Source of the DNA: Bin87 sp965262485
GTDB lineage: Bacteria > Chloroflexota > Dehalococcoidia > Lucifugimonadales > UBA3495
NCBI GenBank assembly: GCA_965262485.1
Contig: OZ253540.1
Coordinates: forward strand, 496,001-560,000
Direction of reading: 5' to 3'
Length of the DNA: 64,000 bases
In this document: piece by piece, positions 16,833 through 25,527 of the stretch
Layout of the letters: every line of letters starts with the position of its first letter
How positions within the stretch are numbered: the stretch's first letter is position 1
Position numbers and translations under genes: made by a program
Notes under the pieces: model-generated
Database searches by the model: none
What the model was told of the DNA's origin: nothing
Seen by the model: only the letters and a program-made list of their open reading frames with translations

Positions 16833-16880
16833 ATTGGCGGCGCATGGCCGCCGGTTTGGAGCCCCAACGAGGAGACGACT

Positions 16881-18377
16881 ATGCTTGATACCGGAGTCGG
16901 AATCGCGACATTAGTGCTGGTGTGCGCTACATTTTTGTTCCTGGGCATTACTTACGTAGGCCGACGTCGTCAAAGCGTGGAGGACTACACCATCTCGCGC
17001 AATCACGCTCCTGTTAACGTGGGCGTGGCGACGCTGGTGGCATCCATGTTCGGTACGTGGGTTCTGCTCAGCCCCGGGGAGACGGGAGCGAACTTCGGTA
17101 TCATTTCCCTTGTTGGGTATGCGCTGGGCATGGCGGGCATCCCGGTCATGTTCATGTTCGTCGGGCCCCGAATCCGACAGTTGATGCCCAACGGTCACTC
17201 GGTGACGGAATACGTGAAGCACCGTTTCGGCACGCTCCCTTTCGTTGTCATCGCCGTGGTGATCATATTCGTGATGGGCATATTCATCACCGCCGAGATG
17301 ACGGCGATCACCGCGGCGGTGAGCATCCTGACCGGGTCGCCGGCATGGGCCACCGCGGTGGCGGTCGGCGTGGTGGTGGTGGCATACACGGCTTACGGTG
17401 GCCTGCGCGTGTCAATCTACACTGATCGTATCCAGTTCTGGGTGCTGATTCCCGTTTTGCTACTGTTAGTAATCGTGGCAGCAGTAATGCTCGGAGACAC
17501 CGGAGTATGGGGAGCGGCGAAACAGGCGGGGTTGCTGTCGGTGAGTTCTTCCGGCAGCTACTTCTTCGGGATCGTGCTGATAATCGGCATCGTGGCCTCA
17601 AACGCTTTCCACCCGGGAATGTGGCAGCGGGTTTATACGGTGGAGAGTCAAAGAGCCCTCAACCGAAGCCTGTGGGGAGCGACCGCGCTGGCCATACCGA
17701 TTACGTTCCTGATGGGCATGGCTGGCATCGCGGCGGTGGGAAACGGTTCGGTTGGCCCGTTTGAATATCCCGCCGTTACGGCGGCTTTGTTCGCGCTGGC
17801 ATCCGACGTATTCCCGCTTTGGATGCACTTCCTGATGCTGGTATGCGCTTTGATGCTGGCCATGAGCACTCTGGACACGATGATGAACGGGTTGGCCAGC
17901 GGGATCGCCACCGACCTGGCCGGTATGGGCATCCAGCGCCGCACGCTGATGACGCTGGCCCGGGTTGTAACGGCGGTGGTGGCCATACCGGGAATAATCG
18001 TGGCAACCCAGGGGTTGAGCGTACTTTACGTGTTCTTGATCGCCGACCTGCTGGGGGCGGCAATCGCGGCGCCGATGCTGGTGGGTCTGTACTCCAGGCG
18101 AATGCCGGGGTGGGCGGTTCTGGTCGCGGGCGGCGCGGGAATCATCATCGGCGCGCTGTTCTACCCGAAACCGGATCTAATATCGCCGTGGGCGATTGCC
18201 GCGCCAACCGGCGGCCAGATGTTCTGGGCCTTCGCGTCCGCCCTGGTGGTATCGTCCGCAATATCCGCCGTAGTAGTGGTGGTCCGACGGATGGTGGCGC
18301 CCGACCAGGAATACGATTTCGACATCCTCGGCTCGGGAGTGCAGTTGATCGATGAGCCGGTTATCGCGGACGACTAG
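16881..18377 (+). CDS. thiV: SSS-family sodium/solute symporter, ThiV-like thiamine or precursor transporter
   Basis: The 498-aa protein is a sodium:solute symporter with about 13 hydrophobic helices, including YTISRNHAPVNVGVATLVASMFGTW and the family's conserved ITAEMTAITAAVSILTGSP region. AGGAG lies 8 nt before the ATG. A TPP riboswitch with terminator directly upstream makes thiamine or a precursor such as HMP the likely cargo. Riboswitch-linked SSS transporters in other bacteria are named ThiV. No thiamine biosynthesis gene is in this window, consistent with a salvage role, though that is inference. Confidence 0.88.
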   Translation: MLDTGVGIATLVLVCATFLFLGITYVGRRRQSVEDYTISRNHAPVNVGVATLVASMFGTWVLLSPGETGANFGIISLVGYALGMAGIPVMFMFVGPRIRQLMPNGHSVTEYVKHRFGTLPFVVIAVVIIFVMGIFITAEMTAITAAVSILTGSPAWATAVAVGVVVVAYTAYGGLRVSIYTDRIQFWVLIPVLLLLVIVAAVMLGDTGVWGAAKQAGLLSVSSSGSYFFGIVLIIGIVASNAFHPGMWQRVYTVESQRALNRSLWGATALAIPITFLMGMAGIAAVGNGSVGPFEYPAVTAALFALASDVFPLWMHFLMLVCALMLAMSTLDTMMNGLASGIATDLAGMGIQRRTLMTLARVVTAVVAIPGIIVATQGLSVLYVFLIADLLGAAIAAPMLVGLYSRRMPGWAVLVAGGAGIIIGALFYPKPDLISPWAIAAPTGGQMFWAFASALVVSSAISAVVVVVRRMVAPDQEYDFDILGSGVQLIDEPVIADD

Positions 18378-18427
18378 GCTATGTCGGCGTGGCCGGCGGC
18401 ACGATTGCGCGGCTACACTTGCCGAGA

Positions 18428-18459
18428 CAAAAACGAGGGGCGGCCAATCGGTCGCCCCC
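18428..18459 (-). terminator. Terminator of the dioxygenase pair
   Basis: The stem GGGGCGACC/GGCCGCCCC (one G-U pair, 4-nt loop) lies 26 bp after the stop of the minus-strand dioxygenase gene and is followed in that direction by TCGTTTTTG. It may also slow transcription arriving from the symporter gene. Confidence 0.72.
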
Positions 18460-18484
18460 ATGCTTTAACCGGATCGAGTCCCGG

Positions 18485-19531
18485 CTACTTGAAGATAGCC
18501 AGGCATTTTGTAGAGTTGAAAATGTAAGTCTCGTACCAGTCCACGATTTGGGCCTGGTATTGCAGGGTGTCCATCGCGCCGGCCAGGCACATCCAGTTGA
18601 GAAGCTCCTGTTGCCCCGCGTCCTCCACCTGGGCGGTCGAGATGCGGGACCAGGCCTGGTAGTCCCCGTCTTTCATTTCCTCGAAGCGGGCGCGGTCCGA
18701 CACGATGTCGGGGTATAGCCAGTAGTTTTTCTCGGTTAGGAAGGCGTGAGACCAGGAAGAAGATGCGATCAGGGCCACCCGCCAGGGGGACTCTTTGAGG
18801 GCCTGGGCTGCTGCTGCTCCCACTTCGAGGCATCGCTTGGGCGACGGGCCGGGCGGATCCGGATCGGGGGAGTGTTCGACGCTGCCGCCTTTGTTCCGGA
18901 TGACCCGGCTGCCGTAGCAGTTGACCAGGAACGGGACTACGGGGTAGTCGAAACCCTGGCGGTCGTAGTCGAGGTAGAGAAGAGTGTTCAATATCGCGTG
19001 TCCCAGGCCAGGCTCGTGGAGAGGTTGGTAGGCGTAGGACATGTCAATACCACGGTCGATCATCCCGGAAACCAGGGCGCGCGCGCCGTTTTTGTGTCCC
19101 TGGAAGTTGAAGGTAGTGTCGGCCGATTCGTCCCATACGTTGCGTCGGGGAGAACCGTCGCCGTTGGCGAAAGGTTGGCAGTTGAACTCGTCGTAGGCGA
19201 GGACGCAGAAGGGAGGAATGATGTCTTCCCGGAAATTCTCGTACTGGTCGTCGCCCCAGATAACTACGAAATCGGGGTTGAACGCATCCAGTTCCTGCCT
19301 GAGACGCCGGAAACCGGCCACCATCCGCTCGCGTAACCGAACCGCCGAGGCGTAACCCTCGTCTTCCCCGTATTCGACGCGCATGGGTTCAGGCCAGTTG
19401 CTGGGGTTTTTCATCTCCGCCGGCACCCGGTCGTTGGTTCGCAGCGTGCGTTTCAGCGACGACTCCCCATCTTCGTCGGGGCGGATTAACGACGGTGAGT
19501 GGGTGAGTCCCAAACCAAGTATTTCGGCCAT
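18485..19531 (-). CDS. Class III extradiol-dioxygenase-like protein (LigB family), copy 2
   Basis: The LigB superfamily uses Fe(II) to open aromatic rings. The 348-aa protein starts MAEILGLGLTHSPSLI, with the N-terminal His (11) in the position of the family's first metal ligand. It has FVVIWGDDQYENFREDIIPPFC in the core and SSSWSHAFL with a later conserved His. The usual HH pair after the VVIWGD strand is DD, as in a subgroup annotated from Actinobacteria and Chloroflexota, so the substrate is uncertain. AGGAG lies 7 nt before the ATG. It is a close tandem paralogue of the gene at 19617-20663. Confidence 0.82.
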   Translation of the reverse strand: MAEILGLGLTHSPSLIRPDEDGESSLKRTLRTNDRVPAEMKNPSNWPEPMRVEYGEDEGYASAVRLRERMVAGFRRLRQELDAFNPDFVVIWGDDQYENFREDIIPPFCVLAYDEFNCQPFANGDGSPRRNVWDESADTTFNFQGHKNGARALVSGMIDRGIDMSYAYQPLHEPGLGHAILNTLLYLDYDRQGFDYPVVPFLVNCYGSRVIRNKGGSVEHSPDPDPPGPSPKRCLEVGAAAAQALKESPWRVALIASSSWSHAFLTEKNYWLYPDIVSDRARFEEMKDGDYQAWSRISTAQVEDAGQQELLNWMCLAGAMDTLQYQAQIVDWYETYIFNSTKCLAIFK

Positions 19532-19616
19532 GTTCGCGCTCCTTGATGCCAGTGAGATATGAACGGGAGCGACTCCGGCGTCGCCCCGGAGTCAGCGATG
19601 GGTTGACGTGGGTTGA

Positions 19617-20663
19617 CTATTTAAAGATGGCCAGGCACTTGTTGGAGTTGAACACGTAAGTCTCCACGTAGTCCAGTATCTCCGGTTTGTATTCCAGGGT
19701 GTCCATGGCGCCGGCGAGGCACATCCAATTGAGCATTTCCTGCTGCCCGGCGTCTTCGACCTGGGCGGTGGAAATGCGACTCCAAGCCTGGTAATCGCCG
19801 GCTTGCAGTTCCTCGAAGCGGGCGCGGTCGGATTCGACATCGGGCCACATCCAATGATTTTTCTCGACCAGGAACCCGTGGGACCATGACGAAGACGCGA
19901 TGAGCGCAACCCGCCAGGGTGATTCTTTCATCGCCTGGGCGGCGGCGGCTCCCACTTCCAGGCAGCGTTTGGGGGAAGGACCGGGCGGATCAGGGTCCGG
20001 TGAATATTCGACACTGCCGCCTTTGTTCCGGATGACCCGGCTGCCGTAACAGTTGACCAGGAACGGGACTACGGGGTAGTCGAAACCCTTGCGGTCGTAA
20101 TCCAGATAGAGCAGGGTGTTCAGGATGGCATGTCCCAGACCCGGCTGGTGTAGGGGTTGGTAGGCGTAGGCCATGTCGACGCCTCGGTCGATCATGCCGG
20201 AAACCAGGGCGCGGGCGCCGTTCTTGTGTCCGCGGTAATTGAAGGTGGAATCGGCGGCTTCGCCCCATACGTTGCGGCGAGGCGATCCATCGCGGTTGGT
20301 GAATGGGTGGCACTCGAAATCGTCGTAGGCCAGGACGCAGAACGGAGGGATGATGTCCTCTCGGAAGTTTTCATACTGATCGTCGCCCCAGATGACCACG
20401 AAATCGGGGTTGAAGGCATCCAGCTCTTCACGAATGCGCCGAAAACCGGCCACCAGGCGGGCGCGATGTTCGAGAGAAGACGCGTACCCTTCATCCTCAC
20501 CGTATTCGACGCGCATGGGTTCGGGCCAGTTGCTGGGATTTTTCATCTCGGCGGGCAGGTTTTGGTTGGTGCGCAACGTGCGCTTCAACGGAATCAGTTT
20601 GTCTTCATCGGGCGCGATCAGAGGCGGGTAGTGAGTGAGGCCAAGGCCCAGGATTTCTGCCAT
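19617..20663 (-). CDS. Class III extradiol-dioxygenase-like protein (LigB family), copy 1
   Basis: This is the same length (348 aa) as its downstream neighbour and nearly identical through long blocks, for example around VIWGDDQYENFRED and HKNGARALVSGMIDRG. Differences cluster in the N-terminal 40 residues (LTHYPPLIAPDEDKLIPLKR) and in scattered surface positions. AGGTG precedes the ATG by 5 nt; an upstream in-frame start at 20756 adds a poorly supported 31-residue extension. The pair is separated by 85 bp and clearly arose by duplication. The proteins may form a heteromer or act on related substrates; this is inference. Confidence 0.82.
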   Translation of the reverse strand: MAEILGLGLTHYPPLIAPDEDKLIPLKRTLRTNQNLPAEMKNPSNWPEPMRVEYGEDEGYASSLEHRARLVAGFRRIREELDAFNPDFVVIWGDDQYENFREDIIPPFCVLAYDDFECHPFTNRDGSPRRNVWGEAADSTFNYRGHKNGARALVSGMIDRGVDMAYAYQPLHQPGLGHAILNTLLYLDYDRKGFDYPVVPFLVNCYGSRVIRNKGGSVEYSPDPDPPGPSPKRCLEVGAAAAQAMKESPWRVALIASSSWSHGFLVEKNHWMWPDVESDRARFEELQAGDYQAWSRISTAQVEDAGQQEMLNWMCLAGAMDTLEYKPEILDYVETYVFNSNKCLAIFK

Positions 20664-20829
20664 TTCTTCACCTTTTTCAGTAATGTGCCGGCGGGATGGG
20701 TGTGTAGTCGGCGGATAGTGTGTCGATATTTTGCGTGGCTGCAGGTTGGCTGTCAACCGGAGCCCGATTGGTTACGTAATTCGTACCGGCATACGGTTCT
20801 GCTCCGCGGTTTGGTTAGTGGATATAGCG

Positions 20830-23226
20830 TTAGTGGAGCTGTACCACCGTTATACCGCCGGCGGCGGCGCCTTCGCCGGGCTCGGTGGATGCTACCAGCG
20901 GGTGTCCGGACAGATATTCCCGGATGGCCCGGCGTAAAGCGCCAGTGCCTTTACCGTGGACAATTTTAACCGACGTCATTCCCTCCAGCGCCGCATCGTC
21001 AAGCAGCGAATCGATAACGGTCAGGGCTTCATCGACACGGTATCCATGCAGATTTACTTCCGGGCTCAACGTGCGTTTGTTTTCGGGGCGACGGTAAACG
21101 ACTCCGGCGCGTTCGGCGGCCGGGTGCAAGCGTTCCGCGGGTCGATCCAGCTGGTACACCGGGATTCGCGCGCGCATACTGCCGATGACGACTTCGACGT
21201 CCCGGTGTTCGCCGGGGGCAGTGACGACCTCCACCGGACGAGCGACGCCACGGATATACACTTGATCTCCTACGCGCAGGTCGGCATACCAGGGTGACCG
21301 CTCCACGGGGATCGGGTTCCAGTCGGGCGAAGCAACTTCGCGCCGGGCCTGGGCGAGTTTTTGGCGTTCCAGACGCAAACTACCTTCGGCGGCTTGGTTA
21401 GCCTGCTGCCGTTGCAGCGATCGTTCGGCCTGCCTGATCCGGTTCAGCAGCTCACTGATTTGCTCCGTTAGCTCGCGCCGCGCTTCTTCAACCAGTTCGG
21501 CTTTGGTGTCTTCTATCACGCTGAGTCGCTGGTCGGCTTCCTCTTGCCGTTGACGGGCCTCCAGAAGGGATTGTTCCGCCTGGTTGCGCAGTTCGGCGAC
21601 GGTGAGCCGCTCTTCCTGCAGTTCCTGGAGCAGCCGGTCGGTCCGAATGTGGCTGGGTTCCAGGTGGGTTTGGGCCGTGGTTATAACGGTTTCAGGCAAC
21701 CCCAGTCGCGACGCGATTATGAGCGCGTAGCTGCGACCCGGCACACCATTGGTCAATTGGTAGGTGGGTTCGAGAGTGCGCGGGTTCAGGTCAACGCTGG
21801 CGTTCACCATGCCGGTCTGGTCCTGGGCCAGGCGGGCTACGTTGCGGTGGTGTGTTGTTGCCACCACCATGATGTTGCGGTCACGAAACTCGGACAACAG
21901 CGCGGCGGCCAGCGCCGACCCTTCTTCAGGGTCGGTGGCGGAACCCAATTCATCGATGAGAATCAAAGAGCGCGGAGTTGCCAGAGCCAGGACCTCGCGC
22001 AAGTTCCTGATGTGGCTGCTGAAAGTGGACAGCGATTCAAATATGCTCTGTTGGTCTCCGATGTCGGCGTAGATGCCGTCCAGTACGGGAATCTCGGCGT
22101 CATCCGCCGGGACTTGCAATCCGGCGTGGGCCATCATCGCAAGGAGCCCGACCGTTTTCAGCGCCACCGTTTTGCCGCCGGCGTTGGGACCCGTGATCAG
22201 TAGCACACATTGCCCGACATCGATAGCGACGTTAGTGGGCACCACCCGACCAGTCAGCAGGGGATGGCGCGCGCCTTTCATTTGCAAACGGCGCGGATCG
22301 TCGGAAGACGCCATCGAGGGGGTTATCGCGCGGAGAGAAATGGCGTGGCGCCCTTTGGCGATAGCCACATCCAACCGGCCCAACAAATGTATTGTCTGGG
22401 AGATGTCATCGTTGCAGCTGGCAATTAACGATGATAACTGGCGCAGCACGCGCTCTTCTTCCCGTTGCTCAGCCAAACGAGTTTCCCGCCACCGGTTGCC
22501 CAAATCGATTGCCGCCATCGGTTCGATGAAAACGGTAGCGCCGCTGTCGGAGACGTCGTGCACGATACCGGGGGCTTGACCCTTGAAGTCGTTTTTGACC
22601 AGCAGCACCATGCGGCCGTTGCGTTCGGTTACGATGTTCTCCTGAATCACCCCGGCGCTTTGATACCGACGCAGGGATCGCTGCATGACGTCGTTCAACG
22701 ATGAATGGACTGACCGGGATTCCCGGCGCAGTCGGGAGAGTTCAGGAGATGCGTCGTCCAATATCTCGCCGCCGGCGCCAATGGCCCGGTTCACGATGCT
22801 TTCGATGTCCGGCAGGTCAGGGAGACCCTGTGCCAATGCTGCCAGCAAAGGCAGATCTTCCCGTCGACCCAGGGTGTTACGGTTCCAACGCGCGGCTGCC
22901 ACCAACGCACCAACGCTGCGGAGTTCCTCACCGCGCAACAACCCTCCCAGCGCGGCCCGATGGATGGCGGGGCGCAGATCGTCCTGAGGTCCAAGTTCGA
23001 GGGCCCCGGTGGTCTCCAGCAACCGCCGGCCTTCGGTGGTTTCCTGCTGGCGCATCGCCACGTCGCGGGAGTCTCCGGAGGGGGTTAACGTGGCGGCGGT
23101 TTCTGCTCCCACTGCGGTGCGGGCGGCGCTAACCAACTGCTGACGAATCTGGTCGAATTCCAGCAGGTCGAGTGCGCGTGCAAACCCTCCGTCGGGTGGG
23201 AGGGTTGGTTCGTCGGCGTCCATCAT
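20830..23226 (-). CDS. mutS2: MutS2 family ATPase/Smr nuclease (RqcU-type)
   Basis: At 798 aa the MutS2 layout is complete. It has MutS core and lever helices, the Walker A motif GPNAGGKTVALKT and Walker B LILIDELGSATDPEEGSALA, then the KOW-like/coiled region, and a C-terminal Smr domain with LHGYRVDEAL and KIVHGKGTGALRRAIREYL. MutS2 was first linked to suppression of recombination. In Bacillus it is also known to split collided ribosomes (RqcU), feeding ribosome-associated quality control. Its start lies 76 bp after a VLRF1 peptidyl-tRNA hydrolase gene on the same strand, which favours the ribosome-rescue role here. Confidence 0.97.
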   Translation of the reverse strand: MMDADEPTLPPDGGFARALDLLEFDQIRQQLVSAARTAVGAETAATLTPSGDSRDVAMRQQETTEGRRLLETTGALELGPQDDLRPAIHRAALGGLLRGEELRSVGALVAAARWNRNTLGRREDLPLLAALAQGLPDLPDIESIVNRAIGAGGEILDDASPELSRLRRESRSVHSSLNDVMQRSLRRYQSAGVIQENIVTERNGRMVLLVKNDFKGQAPGIVHDVSDSGATVFIEPMAAIDLGNRWRETRLAEQREEERVLRQLSSLIASCNDDISQTIHLLGRLDVAIAKGRHAISLRAITPSMASSDDPRRLQMKGARHPLLTGRVVPTNVAIDVGQCVLLITGPNAGGKTVALKTVGLLAMMAHAGLQVPADDAEIPVLDGIYADIGDQQSIFESLSTFSSHIRNLREVLALATPRSLILIDELGSATDPEEGSALAAALLSEFRDRNIMVVATTHHRNVARLAQDQTGMVNASVDLNPRTLEPTYQLTNGVPGRSYALIIASRLGLPETVITTAQTHLEPSHIRTDRLLQELQEERLTVAELRNQAEQSLLEARQRQEEADQRLSVIEDTKAELVEEARRELTEQISELLNRIRQAERSLQRQQANQAAEGSLRLERQKLAQARREVASPDWNPIPVERSPWYADLRVGDQVYIRGVARPVEVVTAPGEHRDVEVVIGSMRARIPVYQLDRPAERLHPAAERAGVVYRRPENKRTLSPEVNLHGYRVDEALTVIDSLLDDAALEGMTSVKIVHGKGTGALRRAIREYLSGHPLVASTEPGEGAAAGGITVVQLH

Positions 23227-23302
23227 AGCGGCATTATACCGGGGTTGCGCAGGATAGGCACCGCGGCCAGGTGGTAAATCGGAACCAGTATGGAGCCGCC
23301 AA

Positions 23303-24097
23303 TTATTCGGGCCAGCGCAGCGGATATACCCGCCATTGGTAGAGCATTTTGCTCACATCGTCCAGGGACGCCCGATTGGGCTCTCTCACGTCCAGCCGAC
23401 GCTGCAGCGTGATGGGCGCCAATTGCTCCAGCAATGCACATTCTTTGACGAAACCGTTAACGGTGCTGGCCTCGCCGCCCAACATCACGTAGTCGAGGCG
23501 GTCGAGATAGGGATTCCATTGTTTTTGAACTACCTGCGCCGCCTCGACATACAACCGGTGAATCTGGTTTTCCCGAACGCGCTGAAACCGGCGCTGGGAT
23601 GTTCCGCCGGCGTGATGCTTGCCCTTGACGTATCGCGTATCCGTTTTGGAGACGATCAACCGCTCACCGTGGTACACCCCGACAGCGTAGCGGCCAAGCC
23701 TGACCATCGCCACGCCCACCAGGTATCGAGCGGACAGCAAGGATCGCAGGGGGTTGTCGTCCATCTCGTCAGTGACCCTGTCATCGGCCAGGGGAAACGG
23801 TGGATGAACAGCCAGGCCCACGTTATCGATGCGGAATGCCGCGACTCCGGTCGGCGACCGCAACACCCGACTGTCGGCGAGTTGCAACGCCTCCACCCAT
23901 TGGGAACCACCCGGCCGGGCAGACAGCGCAGCGACGAACCGATCTTCATTCTGGATTGGTGGAGAATACAGGGCGCCGGTTACGGTGGCAGCGCCGGAGG
24001 CATTTTTGATGGCATCCAGCGCCTGAGACATTCTGGAGACAGACACCGGCTGGCCTGCGCTGAATTCTGGAATCACGTTCTCATCGGTATTAGCCAT
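23303..24097 (-). CDS. VLRF1 (Vms1-like release factor) family peptidyl-tRNA hydrolase
   Basis: The 264-aa protein matches the eRF1-like VLRF1 domain of Vms1/ANKZF1, in its actinobacterial (acVLRF1) form. After an N-terminal variable part it has GRYAVGVYHGERLIVSKTDT, then YVKGKHHAGGTSQRRFQRVR (about 157-175). That segment is the release loop, and Gln168 takes the place of the catalytic glutamine. Helices follow with VVQKQWNPYLDRLDYVMLGG. Such enzymes cleave nascent chains from tRNA on stalled 50S subunits. The ATG at 24097 begins the conserved reading; the frame stays open another 500 nt upstream, but that part overlaps the divergent gene and looks non-coding. It is followed at 76 bp by mutS2, a plausible functional partner. 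Confidence 0.85.
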   Translation of the reverse strand: MANTDENVIPEFSAGQPVSVSRMSQALDAIKNASGAATVTGALYSPPIQNEDRFVAALSARPGGSQWVEALQLADSRVLRSPTGVAAFRIDNVGLAVHPPFPLADDRVTDEMDDNPLRSLLSARYLVGVAMVRLGRYAVGVYHGERLIVSKTDTRYVKGKHHAGGTSQRRFQRVRENQIHRLYVEAAQVVQKQWNPYLDRLDYVMLGGEASTVNGFVKECALLEQLAPITLQRRLDVREPNRASLDDVSKMLYQWRVYPLRWPE

Positions 24098-24204
24098 GCC
24101 CAATGATACCGCACCCGGCTTGACTGGATAAACGACTGACGAGCGTTTTCGGGTGTGCCATAATGTGCCACTACCGCAAAACCACGAAATTTCAGGTGAT
24201 TGAC

Positions 24205-25341
24205 ATGGTGTCCCACGATTTCCGGCCCGACGCCGATTCGCCAAACATTCCGGAGCGCCGTCAGCGGGTGTTGCAGCGTCTTGACGATGGACACGCGGCC
24301 CTGTTGGGGGCGTTGACGGATTTGGGCGAAACGGAGGCTTTTCTGGGTTCCAGATGGTCAGTTTGGGAAGTGATGCAACATCTTTTGACGGAGGATTTCG
24401 TAGATGCTTTGGAGCAGATTGCAACGGGCGAGCGGGACATGCTGCCGGCATTTGACGGGCGGGCCAATCGGATTGCCAATGACATCGCGCGCCTGGAAGC
24501 CAACTACCAGCGTTTCCGACGCCTGTTATCCGGATTGACCGCAGAACAGTTGAACCGACCGGCGACGCCTCCCAATGCCGAGAACAATTTTCCGGCCCTG
24601 TCATTCCTGGACCTCGTGGAACGGGTTTCCGGGCACGAAGGCAACCACGCTCGACAGGTCGTGGAAACCAGGAAATACGTGGCCGCTTTCCGATCCATGG
24701 AGCGGGCTGTCACCGTCGCCGGTTTGGGAACCGGCGATCCCGACGCGATTCCTAATCAAACCAGGCAGCTGCTGGCCAATGCTGACTACGTGGTGGGTTC
24801 CGAGCCGGCAATTTCGTTGGCTCGAAGATGGAGCCGGGGAGTCGAACTGCCGATGCGATCCGACAATGCGAATGAACTTGTGAACCGGATCGGCAGGGAT
24901 ACCCGGGCCGGCCTGTGGACCATGGTGGTCACGCTGGGCGATCCGGCTGAATCGGCCCCGGGCCTTTTGCATCGTTTGCAAGAAGAAGTGGACGCGGTAT
25001 CGTTGATTCCAGCGCCGGGGTTCTATCGCCTGGTATTGTCGCAGTTGGGCATATCGCCGCTGGCAGCAGTGTGCACGTCATTTAACCAGGTCGGTGACGG
25101 CAACTTGCCGGATCCGGCGGCCGGCCGCGCCGTGGTGATCCTCGGTACTGATGAAAGTGGCGCCTGGTCCGAAGTGTGCGAGAAATTGCTGGCCCGAGGG
25201 GTGGCTGAGGACGCGAAGGTCAGCATATTGACGAATTTAACGGGGCGCCCTGAAGTGGCGACGGGGAGCTTGTGTGATCTTGCCAAGTCAACCATGACGA
25301 GTTCTCCTGCCGCCGTGGACTCGGCAATGGCGCTGCACTAA
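24205..25341 (+). CDS. DinB-domain / tetrapyrrole-methylase-like fusion protein
   Basis: The 378-aa protein joins two folds that I do not know as a pair. Residues about 15-165 look like a DinB/YfiT four-helix bundle, with WSVWEVMQHLL and GHEGNHARQVV. His59, His144 and His148 form the usual three-histidine metal site. Residues about 168-361 resemble a SAM-dependent tetrapyrrole methylase of the CbiE type. VTVAGLGTGDPDAIPNQTRQ matches the first strand and G-x-GDP loop, MVVTLGDPAESAPGL the second motif, and VVILGTDESGAWSEVCEKLL the C-terminal half. CAGGTG lies 6 nt before the ATG. It is divergent from the VLRF1-mutS2 genes. Whether the methylase part is active is unclear. Confidence 0.78.
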   Translation: MVSHDFRPDADSPNIPERRQRVLQRLDDGHAALLGALTDLGETEAFLGSRWSVWEVMQHLLTEDFVDALEQIATGERDMLPAFDGRANRIANDIARLEANYQRFRRLLSGLTAEQLNRPATPPNAENNFPALSFLDLVERVSGHEGNHARQVVETRKYVAAFRSMERAVTVAGLGTGDPDAIPNQTRQLLANADYVVGSEPAISLARRWSRGVELPMRSDNANELVNRIGRDTRAGLWTMVVTLGDPAESAPGLLHRLQEEVDAVSLIPAPGFYRLVLSQLGISPLAAVCTSFNQVGDGNLPDPAAGRAVVILGTDESGAWSEVCEKLLARGVAEDAKVSILTNLTGRPEVATGSLCDLAKSTMTSSPAAVDSAMALH

Positions 25342-25527
25342 AACTCCAACCCGAATCATTATGATGGTTGGGTCGCGGTTTGGCGGCTGCGGAACATGCC
25401 GGAGATTGAGTAGCCCGGCGGCAGGTATAATGCACTTGCGATACACGGTTTCCGGGCAAGCTCGGCGACGCACAAATTTAGTAACCTGATGTGCCGGCCC
25501 CAGGCCGGCCAACGAGGAGGATGCAGC

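Noticed and set aside
24098..24604. Upstream in-frame extension of the VLRF1 gene (about 169 extra residues)
   Set aside because: The extension is low-complexity Pro/Arg-rich sequence antisense to the DinB-methylase gene; conserved sequence begins at the ATG at 24097.
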